Part shown: positions 45,922 through 54,788 of the stretch, piece after piece
Layout: every line of letters begins with the position of its first letter
Position numbering within the stretch: position 1 is the first letter of the stretch
Assembly: GCF_900107965.1 (NCBI RefSeq)
Contig: NZ_FNVU01000003.1
Coordinates: forward strand, 434,001 to 498,000
Source: Actinacidiphila yanglinensis
Lineage (GTDB): Bacteria; Actinomycetota; Actinomycetes; Streptomycetales; Streptomycetaceae
Length of the DNA stretch: 64,000 nt
Direction: 5' to 3'
Translations under genes and position numbers: made by a program
Notes under the pieces: generated by a model
Database searches by the model: none
The model's input: only the letters and a program-made list of their open reading frames with translations
What the model was told of the DNA's origin: nothing

Positions 45922-47760
45922 TCACCCCTCCTCGTGCATCGCGTGGTCGAGCAGGCCGATGAAGGCACGGTTCAGCAGTGCGCTCTCCGAGGCGCGCAGC
46001 GGGCGCCGGGCCAGCAGCAGCGCCTGCCCGTAGAGCGCCTCGACCGCGGTCACCGCCAGGCCGTGCTCCCCGATCGAGGCGGCCCTGCGCACCAGCGGGT
46101 TGAGATGGTTGAGCACCAGTTGGGCGCGCGGTGCCTCGGACCGCAGGGAGCCGAGGATGTCCGCCCACAGCCCGTCCGTCTGCCCGGCCAGCTCGCCGCG
46201 GGCACGCTCGTGCCTGGCCTCGCGGTTGTCCAGGAGCAGCGACGGCGCGCTGACCGGGTGGAAGGCCCGCAGCACCACGTCGCAGTCGAACTGCGCGACC
46301 ACCTCCCGCGCGGTGTGCAGGAAGGCCGCCGCCGCCAGCTCCGCGGCCGGGTCCACCGCGTCCAGGTGCGCGGTGACCGTCGCCGGGTCGAGGTCCACCA
46401 CCGATGTGCCCGGCCGTACCTCCGGCAGCCGGTGCACCAGGTCCCGGTCGTACGCGTAGCCGCCGTTGACCACCCCGAGCCCGGCCGCCGCGGCGATCGG
46501 CGCGACCTGCCGGAACTCCTCGACGGTCTGCGTCACGAGGACCACCGGGTGGGCGCGCGCGAACTCGTCCAGCGTGACCTGCCCGTCGGTGGTCTCGAAC
46601 GGCAGCCACGGAAGCAGCAGCCGCAGCAGCTCGTCGTCGTAGCGGGCCAGCGCCTTGACCGCGAGATGGTGGACCGCGATGAACTGGTGCAGCAGGGCCG
46701 GATCGCTCGCCGAGATCCCGGTCAGCCAGTCCCGGATGCGGGCCCCCAGCGTGTCCCGGATCGCCGCCAGCGTCTCGTCCTCGTACAGCGCCTCGCGGGA
46801 CGCGGTCGGCCGCAGGCTGTCGGCGTCGACCACGCAGCGCACGAAGAACGCCCACTCCGGGAGGAGTTCGGGCGCCTGGTCGGACAGCAGCATGCCCTTC
46901 AGGTGCACGCGGTGGCCGGCCTGCCGCGACGGATGCACCGACGTGGGAAGCACGTAGGCGACGCCGCGCAGTCCCACCACGGGCAGGTCCAGCTCGATGC
47001 TGTCCAGGGGGACGAAGTCGAACGTCCTGCGGCAGTAGTCGGCGAGGGCCTGGCGGCGGGCGGTCGGGGACGCGTGCGGAGCCTGCCAGGGCGGCGGCGT
47101 GCCGTTGACGCGGGTGACCGTGCCGCGCTCGTCGGTCACGTCGACCTCGTGCCGCAGCAGGCTGCCGTAGTGCCTCGCCAGCGCGACCACCCGGTCGTGC
47201 CGGGTCCACTCCGCCCCGTCGGCACGGGGCACCAGCGTCACCTTCGTGCCCGGGCCGGGCAGCGCGGATCCAGGCAGCGTGCTGATCGTGTAGCGGCCGT
47301 CGGAGGTGCCGCGCCACTCCACCGCGGGTGCCGACGGGTCGGCCGCCGACCGGGTCAGCACGGTGATCTCGTCGGCCACCACGAAGCAGGCCAGCAGGCC
47401 GATGCCGAACTGGCCGATGAAGTCGGAGCGGGACGCGGCGAGTTGCTCGCCGTCCAGGGGACCGCCGCCGGAGGCGCGCTTGGAACTGCGCCCGATCGTG
47501 GCCAGGAAGCGGTGGACGTCCGCCTCCGTCAGGCCGATCCCGGTGTCGGTGACGGTGAGTCGGCTCTCGCCGGCCCGTACGGTGATCCGGGCCGGCGCCG
47601 TCGGGTCGAGCGCCTGCCGCGCGGTGATCGCGTCGACCGCGTTCTGCAGCAGCTCCCGCAGGTAGACCCGGGGGCTGGAGTAGAGGTGGTGGGAGAGCAG
47701 GTCGACCAGGCCGCGCAGGTCGACCTGGAAGGTATGGGTGGTCTGTGCGTCGTCTGACAC
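45922..47760 (-). CDS. HSP90-family (HtpG-like) ATPase
   Basis: The 612-residue protein has the GHKL ATP site of HSP90: YLRELLQNAVDAI (Glu36, Asn40), TVTDTGIGLTEADV (Asp72, Gly76) and DFIGQFGIGLLACFVVADEI (lid/G box). The middle domain has HLKGMLLSDQAPELLPEWAF and DADSLRPTASREALYEDE, matching the HtpG NLRxSREALQ-like segment. The C-terminal 180 residues diverge from canonical HtpG. It starts at GTG 47758-47760. Normal HtpG is a stress chaperone; this version is distinct enough (ELLQNAVDA rather than ELISNASDA) to be a sub-family. Its last residues are MHEEG. Confidence 0.88.
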   Translation of the reverse strand: MSDDAQTTHTFQVDLRGLVDLLSHHLYSSPRVYLRELLQNAVDAITARQALDPTAPARITVRAGESRLTVTDTGIGLTEADVHRFLATIGRSSKRASGGGPLDGEQLAASRSDFIGQFGIGLLACFVVADEITVLTRSAADPSAPAVEWRGTSDGRYTISTLPGSALPGPGTKVTLVPRADGAEWTRHDRVVALARHYGSLLRHEVDVTDERGTVTRVNGTPPPWQAPHASPTARRQALADYCRRTFDFVPLDSIELDLPVVGLRGVAYVLPTSVHPSRQAGHRVHLKGMLLSDQAPELLPEWAFFVRCVVDADSLRPTASREALYEDETLAAIRDTLGARIRDWLTGISASDPALLHQFIAVHHLAVKALARYDDELLRLLLPWLPFETTDGQVTLDEFARAHPVVLVTQTVEEFRQVAPIAAAAGLGVVNGGYAYDRDLVHRLPEVRPGTSVVDLDPATVTAHLDAVDPAAELAAAAFLHTAREVVAQFDCDVVLRAFHPVSAPSLLLDNREARHERARGELAGQTDGLWADILGSLRSEAPRAQLVLNHLNPLVRRAASIGEHGLAVTAVEALYGQALLLARRPLRASESALLNRAFIGLLDHAMHEEG

Positions 47761-47920
47761 CGATCCGGGCTTTCTGTGGGGAGTCGGGCGGGAGTACGAG
47801 GGGCACGAACCGCCGCGCTGGGCGCTGCGGCGGGAGCGGCCGGGGCCGAACCCGCCGACGTCCCGCGGGTGAGGCGGTCCGGCGGCACCGCAACGGGTGT
47901 GCGGTGGAGGGGCGTTCGTG

Positions 47921-47945
47921 AACGGGCCGCCGTCAGCGGCCCGTT
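47921..47945 (-). terminator. Hairpin downstream of the 339-residue protein gene
   Basis: AACGGGCCGC (47921-47930) pairs with 47936-47945 across CGTCA, extendable by one further G-C pair. It begins 18 bp after the stop at 47964 and lies before the HSP90-family promoter region (203-bp gap). Confidence 0.65.
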
Positions 47946-47963
47946 CGTGGGGCAGCGGCCCGG

Positions 47964-48983
47964 TCAGGCCCCGACGCGGTTGCGCCAGGCGAGGAACGGC
48001 ACCACGGGCGACCTTCCGTTCAGGTAATTCCAGGGCGACTCGGTCGGCTGCTTGGCCACCATCCGGAACATGGTCCGGGCCGCGGCGTCCTCGCCCGCCA
48101 GCCCGAAGGCCAGCGCGAAGCTGTTGACCGCGATCGCCCAGTCCCGGCTCCGCTCGAAGGCCGGGTGGTGCACGGAGCGCGCCCCCGCCTCGTGCAGGGC
48201 GCGCACCACGCGCGGGTCGCGCAGCCGCGCCGAGTCCGGGTCGCCGCCGGCGTCCAGCCACTCCTCCAGGTACGCCTCGGCGACGAGCTCGCCGAGGCGG
48301 CTGCCCTCGGGCGCGCCGAGCATGGACTCCCGCGCGAAGGCGTGCATCCGCTCGTGCGAGCCGCCCCACTTCTTGCTGAGCTGCTGCAGGTACTGCCGGT
48401 GCGCGGCGGCATGGCCGGGGGCCCGGCGGCAGGTCGCCTCGAAACGGCGCAGGGCCACGTCCGGCCCGACCTGGAGGCCCCGGCCGGCGATCTGGAGGAA
48501 GTACCAGGGCGTCGCCCAGGACGGCTCGCGCTCGGCCACGTCCAGCAACTGCTCCTCGGCGACCACGAGGCGCTCGCGGAAGAGCGTCCATCCGTCCTCG
48601 GTCACGGAATCCGCCCGACCCGAGCCGCGCGCCTGCCAGGCCCAGGTGACCTGACGGGCGGCGGAGACCAGCAGCGCCAGGGTGTCGTCGGGTCGGGCGG
48701 CGACCACCTCGCCGATCCACCGCTCCATGCCCACGACGTCGTGCAAACCGCCGACCAGGAAGGTCAGGTCCTCCTGGCCCTCCGCCGCCGCCAGATGCCC
48801 GCGCACCTCCGGCCACCCGGCCGCGCCGCCGTGCAGCGCCGCCGTCCTCATCGCGGCGAGCCGCGGGTCACCGTAGGCCCGGTCGATCACCGGGACGCGG
48901 TTCTTGCGGCGCAGCAGGAACCTGGCGCCCTCCGGATGACGTGCGGTCCGTCTGATCCCGCCGCGTGTCCACCACACCCACAC
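47964..48983 (-). CDS. Helical repeat protein of unknown function
   Basis: The 339-residue product is almost entirely helical, with TPR-like spacing: WATPWYFLQIAGRGLQVGPD, ALRRFEATCRRAPGHAAAHR, YLQQLSKKWGGSHERMHAFA, and AVNSFALAFGLAGEDAAART. No catalytic motif or signal peptide is seen. The N-terminus (VWVWWTRGG then FLLRRKNRVPVIDRAYGDPR) is basic. The GTG at 48983 is the most likely start; GTG 48977 is possible. It precedes the HSP90-TPR genes in the same direction, but a hairpin separates them, so it may be functionally but not transcriptionally linked. Confidence 0.6.
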   Translation of the reverse strand: MWVWWTRGGIRRTARHPEGARFLLRRKNRVPVIDRAYGDPRLAAMRTAALHGGAAGWPEVRGHLAAAEGQEDLTFLVGGLHDVVGMERWIGEVVAARPDDTLALLVSAARQVTWAWQARGSGRADSVTEDGWTLFRERLVVAEEQLLDVAEREPSWATPWYFLQIAGRGLQVGPDVALRRFEATCRRAPGHAAAHRQYLQQLSKKWGGSHERMHAFARESMLGAPEGSRLGELVAEAYLEEWLDAGGDPDSARLRDPRVVRALHEAGARSVHHPAFERSRDWAIAVNSFALAFGLAGEDAAARTMFRMVAKQPTESPWNYLNGRSPVVPFLAWRNRVGA

Positions 48984-49214
48984 CGTGCCGGCCCCCTCGT
49001 CTGTGCTCCAGCCGGACGACCGCCCCCGCGGTGCCCCCGAACGACTGGATATCACGCTCACCCGACTCCTACCCACCCGCCCCGCCCGCGCACGGGCGGA
49101 GGTGCTTCCCGGGAGCGCGGCGGGGTACTTCCCGGGGTGGTCAGGGGGCCTTCCCGACTCGCCGACAAGAAAAGTGCGCTGGACAAAAAAAGTGTTCGGT
49201 GCAACGGTGGAGAC

Positions 49215-49967
49215 ATGTGGGACGTGACGGTGATCGAGGACGCGGCGGCCGCTGCCGCCTCGCTGGACCCGATCCGGGCCCGGTTGCTGGCCGAGCTGGC
49301 GGCGGGACCGGCGTCGGCGGCGATGCTGGCCGCGCGGGTCGACCTGCCGCGCCAGAAGGTGAACTACCACCTGAAGGCGCTGGAGCGGCACGGGCTGGTG
49401 GAACTGGCCGGAGAGCGCAGGAAGGGCAACGTCACCGAGCGGATGATGCGTGCGACGGCGGCCTCGTACGTGATCTCGCCGAGCGCGCTGGCCGCGGTGC
49501 AGCCCGACCCGGCCCGGGCCCGGGACCAGCTGTCGGCGCGGTGGCTGCTGGCGGTGGCCGCACGGCTGGTGCGGGACGTGGGTGCGCTGATCACCGGCGC
49601 CTCGCGGGCCGGCCGGCGCGTCGCGACCTTCGCGCTCGACGCCGAGGTGACGTTCGCCTCGGCGGCCGAACGTGCCGCGTTCGTCGAGGAGTTGACCCGC
49701 GGCGTGAGCGCGCTGGCGGCCAAGTACCACGCCCCCGACGCGGAGGGGGGCCGCCCGCACCGCGTCGTGGTCGCACTGCACCCCTCGGTCAGGCCCGAGA
49801 CCCTGGCCGAGGCGGCCCGCCCGGCGGCTCGTGCGGCGGACCGTCCGGAAGGCGAGCCGGCGGGGCGGCCCGCGGCCGGTCCTCCCGTACCGCCGGCCCC
49901 GGCGCGGCAGGCGCTTTCGACCGGCGGCGAGCCCGGCCGCGACCCCGACAACCCTGAGGAGCGATGA
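49215..49967 (+). CDS. ArsR-type helix-turn-helix regulator
   Basis: The 250-residue protein has an N-terminal winged helix (SLDPIRARLLAELAAGPASA, LAARVDLPRQKVNYHLKALE, RHGLVELAGER). The pattern is typical of ArsR/SmtB regulators that control SRPBCC-domain genes. The central region (TFALDAEVTFASAAERAAFV) is helical and may sense a ligand. The C-terminal 65 residues are Pro/Ala-rich and disordered. It overlaps the next gene by 4 bp. The ATG at 49215 follows GGTGGAGAC. Confidence 0.88.
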   Translation: MWDVTVIEDAAAAAASLDPIRARLLAELAAGPASAAMLAARVDLPRQKVNYHLKALERHGLVELAGERRKGNVTERMMRATAASYVISPSALAAVQPDPARARDQLSARWLLAVAARLVRDVGALITGASRAGRRVATFALDAEVTFASAAERAAFVEELTRGVSALAAKYHAPDAEGGRPHRVVVALHPSVRPETLAEAARPAARAADRPEGEPAGRPAAGPPVPPAPARQALSTGGEPGRDPDNPEER

Positions 49968-50554
49968 TGCGCAAGTTGATCGTCACCGAGTTCCTGACCG
50001 CCGACGGCGTGATGGAAGCGCCCAACGAGTGGCACGGACCGTACTTCGACGACGACATGGCCCGTACCGTCGCCGCGCAGATGGCCGCGTCCGACGCCCT
50101 GCTGCTCGGCAGGACCACGTACGAGGGTTTCGCCGCCGCCTGGCCCGCGATGCCGGACGCGCCGGGTGCGGACCATATGAACGGCGTCGCGAAGTACGTC
50201 GTGTCCAGCACCCTCGACAAGGCCGAGTGGAGCAACTCGACCCTGCTCGACGGCGCCGACCAGGAGGAACTGGCCGGCCGGATCGACGGGTTGAAGCGGA
50301 GCGAGGGCGGTTCCCTCAGCGTGATGGGCAGCGCCGCGCTCGTGCAGTGGCTGCTGATCCGCGGACTGGTCGACGAACTCGACCTGTTGATCGACCCCGT
50401 GGTCGTCGGCCACGGCAAGCGGCTGTTCCGGGACGGGATGCCGGCGATCCCGCTGACCGTGGCGCGGTCGCAGATGTTCGGATCGGGTGTGCACCACGTG
50501 GTCTACACGGTGGGCACGCCCCGGCAGGAGGGTGAGGGCGGCAGCGATGCCTGA
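49964..50554 (+). CDS. Dihydrofolate reductase (RibD C-terminal) family protein
   Basis: The 196-residue protein has the DHFR-like fold of the RibD C-terminal/YwjB family: RKLIVTEFLTADGVMEAPNE, LLLGRTTYEGFAAAWP, KYVVSSTLD, LSVMGSAALVQWLLIRGLVD and ELDLLIDPVVVGHGKRLF. Members use NADPH but their substrates are mostly unknown. It is the middle gene of a three-gene coupled operon (4-bp overlap upstream, 8-bp overlap downstream). Confidence 0.9.
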   Translation: MMRKLIVTEFLTADGVMEAPNEWHGPYFDDDMARTVAAQMAASDALLLGRTTYEGFAAAWPAMPDAPGADHMNGVAKYVVSSTLDKAEWSNSTLLDGADQEELAGRIDGLKRSEGGSLSVMGSAALVQWLLIRGLVDELDLLIDPVVVGHGKRLFRDGMPAIPLTVARSQMFGSGVHHVVYTVGTPRQEGEGGSDA

Positions 50555-51302
50555 AGAGTTCGAGATCGTCCGGGAGTTCGAGGTCGACGCAGGCCCCCAG
50601 GAGGTGTGGGACGCGATCACCTCCGGCACGGCGGGCTGGCTGTGGCCGATGGAGTACGAACCCGTGCAGGGCGGCGCCGCTCCCTTCGGCGGCACCCTCA
50701 CCACGTGGGACCCGCCGCACCGCCTCGTCGCGCGCACCGAGGACGTCGAGGGGATGTCCCAGCAGACCCTCAACCAGCTCGACCACCTGATCGAACCGGT
50801 CGAGGGCGGCGGCTGCCGGGTGCGGTACGTGCACAGCGGCATCTTCGTCGACGACTGGGAGAACCAGTACGACGGCGCGAACAAGCACACCGACTTCTAC
50901 CTGCACACCCTGCGGGAGTACCTGCGGCACTTCACCGGCCGCCGCGCCGCCTTCGCGACCGCTGACGGCCCGGCCGCGGCCGGCGCGCCCGACGCCTTCG
51001 ACGCCGCCGCCCGTGCGCTCGGCCTGCCCCAGGGGGCCGCCGCCGGGGACACCGTCACCGTGACGCTGCCCGGCGCCTCCGCGCCCTCCACCGCGGTGCT
51101 GGACTACCGCGACCGCTACTTCATCGGGCTGCGCACCGAGACCGCGATGTACCGGGTCTTCGGCCGCAACCACTTCGGCGCGACCGTCGGCCTGTCCGTG
51201 CACGACTTCACTCCGGGCCGGGACCGGGCGGCGGACATCGACGCCGCCTCCGCCGCGCTCGCCCGTACCGCGGAGTCCTGGCTCGCCGCCGTCTACGCGT
51301 GA
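50547..51302 (+). CDS. AHSA1/SRPBCC-domain protein
   Basis: The 251-residue protein begins FEIVREFEVDAGPQEVWDAI and has the AHSA1-type SRPBCC features GTLTTWDPPHRLVARTED and RVRYVHSGIFVDDWENQYDG. It carries a second, shorter domain from about residue 150 (TVTVTLPGASAPSTAVLDYR onwards) that looks like an added beta-rich module. Ligand unknown. Pairing with ArsR and a RibD-like protein in one operon is a common actinobacterial arrangement. The start at 50547 is set by the 8-bp overlap with the preceding stop. Confidence 0.85.
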   Translation: MPEEFEIVREFEVDAGPQEVWDAITSGTAGWLWPMEYEPVQGGAAPFGGTLTTWDPPHRLVARTEDVEGMSQQTLNQLDHLIEPVEGGGCRVRYVHSGIFVDDWENQYDGANKHTDFYLHTLREYLRHFTGRRAAFATADGPAAAGAPDAFDAAARALGLPQGAAAGDTVTVTLPGASAPSTAVLDYRDRYFIGLRTETAMYRVFGRNHFGATVGLSVHDFTPGRDRAADIDAASAALARTAESWLAAVYA

Positions 51303-51389
51303 CGGCGGGCGGTCGGGCGTGTGCTCGGCCGGGCGACGGGTCGGGCGGCGGATCTCCGGGCCGGTGTCACCGGGCGGCCTGCGGCAAGG

Positions 51390-52193
51390 TCACTTGTAGA
51401 CCTTGCCCGGCTGCGGCGTCCCCGGCGCGAGGAGCTGCTTCACCGTGACGAAGGTGTAGCCGCGCGCCTGGAGCGCGGAGATGATCGGGGCGACCGAGGC
51501 GACCGTGCCGTTGTAGCCCTTGTTCGTCTTGTCGACCAGGTCGTGCAGCAGGATGATCCCGTCCGGCCTGGCCGTCTTGAGGATGCGGGACGCTATCAGC
51601 TTGGAGTCCGTGGTCTTGTAGTCCGCACCGTTGGAGTTCCAGACCACCTCGGACATGCCGAGTTCCTTGGCGATCTTGGTGACCTTGGAGCTGGTGCGGC
51701 CCTGCGGCGGGCGCAGCAGGGTGGGGGTCACCCCGGCGGCCTTGGTGACGGCGTCCCGGCCCTCGGTGATCTCCTTGCGTATCTCGGCCGAGCTGATCTT
51801 GGTGAGGATCTGGTGGCTCCAGGTCAGGGTCTCCACCTCGTGACCCTGCGCGACCATGTCCCTGACCATCTGCGGGTGCACGCGCACGTGGTTCTTGCCG
51901 AGCGTGAAGAACGTCGCGTGCACGTGGTACTTGCTGAGGATGCTCAGTATTTGCGGGGTGCGCACGCTCGGTCCGGCGTCGAAGGTGAGCGCTATGCACT
52001 TGACCTTGCGGCAGTCCACCGTGCCGTTCCCGCCGGACGCGAACGCGGCCTGCCCGCCGCTGCCGATGTGCTTGCGTGCGGCGGCCGGCGACGTGCTGTC
52101 GTAGCCGTTGCACCCGGTCAGGGTGAAGGCCATGGTGGCGGCGGCCAGCAGCGTGGTCAGCGCGCGGACTCGACGCGCCGTGGTCCTGCGCAT
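51390..52193 (-). CDS. Polysaccharide-deacetylase-fold lipoprotein with degenerate metal site
   Basis: The 267-residue protein has a lipobox (TMAFTLTGC, Cys28), so it should be an extracytoplasmic lipoprotein. The NodB fold is clear: IALTFDAGPSVRTPQIL, VHATFFTLGKNHV, LLRPPQGRTSSKV, DGIILLHDLVDKT and GYTFVTVKQLLAPG. However, motif 1 is TFDAGP (the metal-ligand Asp is Ala), and motif 2 reads GHEVETLTWSH, where the first His of HTxxH is Leu. Two of three metal ligands are thus lost, suggesting a non-catalytic or altered binding protein. Hairpin and promoter-like elements lie upstream. Confidence 0.85.
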   Translation of the reverse strand: MRRTTARRVRALTTLLAAATMAFTLTGCNGYDSTSPAAARKHIGSGGQAAFASGGNGTVDCRKVKCIALTFDAGPSVRTPQILSILSKYHVHATFFTLGKNHVRVHPQMVRDMVAQGHEVETLTWSHQILTKISSAEIRKEITEGRDAVTKAAGVTPTLLRPPQGRTSSKVTKIAKELGMSEVVWNSNGADYKTTDSKLIASRILKTARPDGIILLHDLVDKTNKGYNGTVASVAPIISALQARGYTFVTVKQLLAPGTPQPGKVYK

Positions 52194-52686
52194 GCGGAAT
52201 TCCCCCTCGTCGTGATGGAGGGCCCGCTCGGGCGGGCCCGCAGGAACTATACACAGGGGGTATACATACGGCGTCTAGTGGTCCCGCCCGCCCTGTGCGA
52301 TGACGCTCCGCACAGCTTTCACCCAGGATTCTCCCAGCCGTGCCCCCGCGGTCCCCAGGCGGCCCCGAAGTGACCCCCCGAATGCCGGCCGGGCGCTGGG
52401 CCGGGTTCGTCCCGACCGCCGGGTGTCGCGCCGCGGTGTTCTGCGGTCGTATGAGGTGATGTGCGACGCTTCGTGCGGAGTTGGCGACGATCCGCGGCCG
52501 GGCGAGGTGAGAGCGGGGCCGCCCGGGAGGCCCCGTCCGGCTCGGACTCGGCACAACGTGCCCTTGCCGCAAAGGCGTTCGGTGCCACGCACCCCCGCGT
52601 CGGGCGGTGCTTGCTCCGGCGGTCCGGCTGGACCAGAGTGGGGAACCGTCTGTCGGACGCCGGTTCGACGAACGGGAGAGGGCTCG
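52194..52686. promoter_or_regulatory. Divergent upstream region with hairpin and TATAC dyad
   Basis: This 493-bp gap between the divergent deacetylase-fold and hydrolase genes has no gene. On the deacetylase side it holds a perfect hairpin (GGGCCCGC 52220-52227, GCGGGCCC 52232-52239). An AT-rich dyad TATAC-ACAGGGG-GTATA (52248-52264) follows, and TATAGT read on the minus strand at 52246-52251 could be a -10. The remainder is G/C-rich with no clear signal. Confidence 0.5.
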
Positions 52687-53391
52687 ATGGCGACGTACGT
52701 ACTCGTTCCCGGTGCGGACGGCACCGCCTGGTACTGGCACCTGGTGGCGCCCCTGCTGCGGGCGGAGGGCCACGAGGTGGTGACCCTCGACCTGCCGTCG
52801 CACGACACCGCGAACCTCGACGAGTTCGCCGAGGCGATCGCGGCGGCGGTGCACGCCGCCGTGCCCGACGCCGCCGCGCCAGGGGCCCCGCTGGTGCTGG
52901 TCGCGCAGTCGCTCGGCGGGTTCTCCGCTCCGCTGGTCTGCGGGAAGCTGCCGGTGGACCGGCTGGTGCTGGTGAACGCCATGGTGCCTTCGCCCGGCGA
53001 GAGCGCGGGGGAGTGGTGGGGCAACGTCGGCCAGGCGGAGGCGCGCGAGGCGTACGCGGCCGCGCTCGGCCGGACCGGCGCGGACGCCGAGTTCGACCCG
53101 CGCACCGACTTCTTCCACGACGTGCCGGCCGCGCTGACCGAGGAGGCGTTCGCGTCGGAGCCGGCCGGTCCGCCGCCCGGGGTGTTCGCGCAGCCGTGGC
53201 CGCTGCCCGCCTGGCCGGACGTGCCCACCCGCTTCCTCCAGGGGCGCGGGGACCGCTTCTTCCCGCTGGAGTTCCAGCGCCGGCTGGCCCGCGAACGCCT
53301 CGGCCTCGACGTCGAGGAATTGCCCGGCGGCCATCTGGTCGCACTCAGCCACCCGCGTGAACTCGCCGACGCCCTCCTGCGTTCGGCGTGA
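52687..53391 (+). CDS. Alpha/beta hydrolase
   Basis: The 234-residue cytosolic hydrolase starts MATYVLVPGADGTAWYWHLV (oxyanion region). It has the nucleophile elbow VAQSLGGFSA (Ser in QSLGG), an acid in FLQGRGDRFFP and the catalytic His in LPGGHLVALSHP. It resembles the salicylate/hydroxynitrile esterase-like group common in actinobacteria; the substrate is unknown. ATG 52687 begins the conserved first strand, although the frame is open upstream. Confidence 0.88.
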   Translation: MATYVLVPGADGTAWYWHLVAPLLRAEGHEVVTLDLPSHDTANLDEFAEAIAAAVHAAVPDAAAPGAPLVLVAQSLGGFSAPLVCGKLPVDRLVLVNAMVPSPGESAGEWWGNVGQAEAREAYAAALGRTGADAEFDPRTDFFHDVPAALTEEAFASEPAGPPPGVFAQPWPLPAWPDVPTRFLQGRGDRFFPLEFQRRLARERLGLDVEELPGGHLVALSHPRELADALLRSA

Positions 53392-53686
53392 AACCGCCGT
53401 CCCGGTCCGGCGGCCTCCGGCGTTCTCCTGGCGTTCCCCCGATGTCCTGCCGGCGTCCACCCGACGCCCTCCCGGGGCTCGGCCGGAGGTGCCCGGACGT
53501 CCGAGATGCCCTTGGGGTCCGAGGTGTTCGGCGTCACCGTAGGGCGCGCGCCGTTCGATGTGACCCGGAGTAAGTCGGGCCGAAACCCGCACATCTGTGC
53601 GCCACGAAGGTGACTTGTGGGGCGAATCGGGCGTCGGCGGGGGTCGAATGATGTACTCCGGCCGCTGGTTTGCGAGGATCGCACCG

Positions 53687-54553
53687 ATGACTGCCGCTCC
53701 CCCTGACGCGATTGTCGAGCGTCCCGACCAAGACGACCGTGGCCCCCGTCGGCACCGGCGGCCTCGCCGTGGCGCGAGGCGCTGGGTGATCGCCGTGTCG
53801 GTCACGGCCGTCGGCCTGACCCTGCTCGGCGCCGGGTACGTGGCCACCGACCGCTACGGCACCGGGTCCACCGAGAACAACCGGGACGCCGCCTCAGGCC
53901 GTCCCGCGGGGGGCGCCCCCGCGCACGCCGGTTCGAGCGCCGTGCGGTCCGCCGACCCGATGCCGACTGCCATCCCCGGCCTCGGGCCCAAGACCCTCGC
54001 CGAGATCCCGGCGGCGAGCCGGCAGGTGCTGGTGGCCTCCGGCCAGGCCAAGGACTCGTCCAACTCCCTTGTCACGCTGTGGTCCCGGCAGGCCGACGGC
54101 CACTGGCACCCGGGTGAGACCTGGCGGGCGCACAACGCCAAGGACGGCTGGACCGGCGACCACCACGCGGGTGACCTGCACAGCCCGATCGGCGTGTTCA
54201 CGCTGCACGACGCGGGCGGGTTCGACGCCGACCCGGGCACCAAGCTCCCCTACGACCACTCGTCGAGCTTCCACGCCGGCGGCGTCGGCTTCGACGGCGA
54301 GACGCTGGACGAGGCGTTCGACTACGTCATCGCGATCGACTACAACCGCGTCCCCGGCACCTCCCCGCTCGACGGCACCCAGCCGCTGGGATCCGACAAG
54401 GGTGGCGGCATCTGGGTGCACGTCGACCACGGCGGGCCCACCCACGGCTGCGTGAGCATCGCCGCGCCCCACATGGTCACCCTGCTGCGTACTCTGCTGC
54501 CCGCGGACCACCCGGTGATCGTGATGGGCGACGGGCAGTCGCTCGCCGAGTGA
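53687..54553 (+). CDS. L,D-transpeptidase family protein
   Basis: The 288-residue protein has an Arg-rich cytosolic segment (HRRPRRGARR), one transmembrane anchor (WVIAVSVTAVGLTLLGAGYV) and an extracytoplasmic YkuD-type domain. The catalytic region is GGGIWVHVDHGGPTHGCVSI, with the His and nucleophile Cys in THGC. LDTs make 3-3 peptidoglycan cross-links or attach proteins. Upstream in-frame ATGs at 53648 and 53651 are possible; 53687 has a GAGGAT site. A 295-bp gap without other signals precedes it. Confidence 0.85.
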   Translation: MTAAPPDAIVERPDQDDRGPRRHRRPRRGARRWVIAVSVTAVGLTLLGAGYVATDRYGTGSTENNRDAASGRPAGGAPAHAGSSAVRSADPMPTAIPGLGPKTLAEIPAASRQVLVASGQAKDSSNSLVTLWSRQADGHWHPGETWRAHNAKDGWTGDHHAGDLHSPIGVFTLHDAGGFDADPGTKLPYDHSSSFHAGGVGFDGETLDEAFDYVIAIDYNRVPGTSPLDGTQPLGSDKGGGIWVHVDHGGPTHGCVSIAAPHMVTLLRTLLPADHPVIVMGDGQSLAE

Positions 54554-54617
54554 GGCGCCGCCGTCTCCCGGCGCCCCGGCGGGCGACCTCGCGGTCGGGC
54601 TCCTCGGCCCCTTGCTT

Positions 54618-54647
54618 CGGTTGCTCCGGTTTCTCCGGTTACTCCGG
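54618..54647 (+). repeat. 9-bp tandem triplicate
   Basis: CGGTTGCTC, CGGTTTCTC and CGGTTACTC follow one another, differing at a single position, then CGG. They lie in the leader of the NTF2-like gene. Confidence 0.7.
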
Positions 54648-54788
54648 CGGGAGTACGGCGCCCGGCGTCCGGACGTACTGCGAGGAGTAGCGCGGTGGCC
54701 TACCGCCGGCCGATGTCACGAAAACCCTCCTGCGGAAGTCTTCTTGGTGGGGACCCCGCGGGAGGCACACGTGCAACGGAGGCCGGAG

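Noticed and set aside
42831..45962. Very long open frame antisense to the TPR gene
   Set aside because: Same reason; third-position GC in the minus-strand gene keeps stop codons out of the opposite frame.
54612..54788. Upstream extension of the NTF2-like gene
   Set aside because: It codes for an Arg/Leu-rich segment produced by 9-bp repeats; the ATG at 54789 has a proper GGAGG site.
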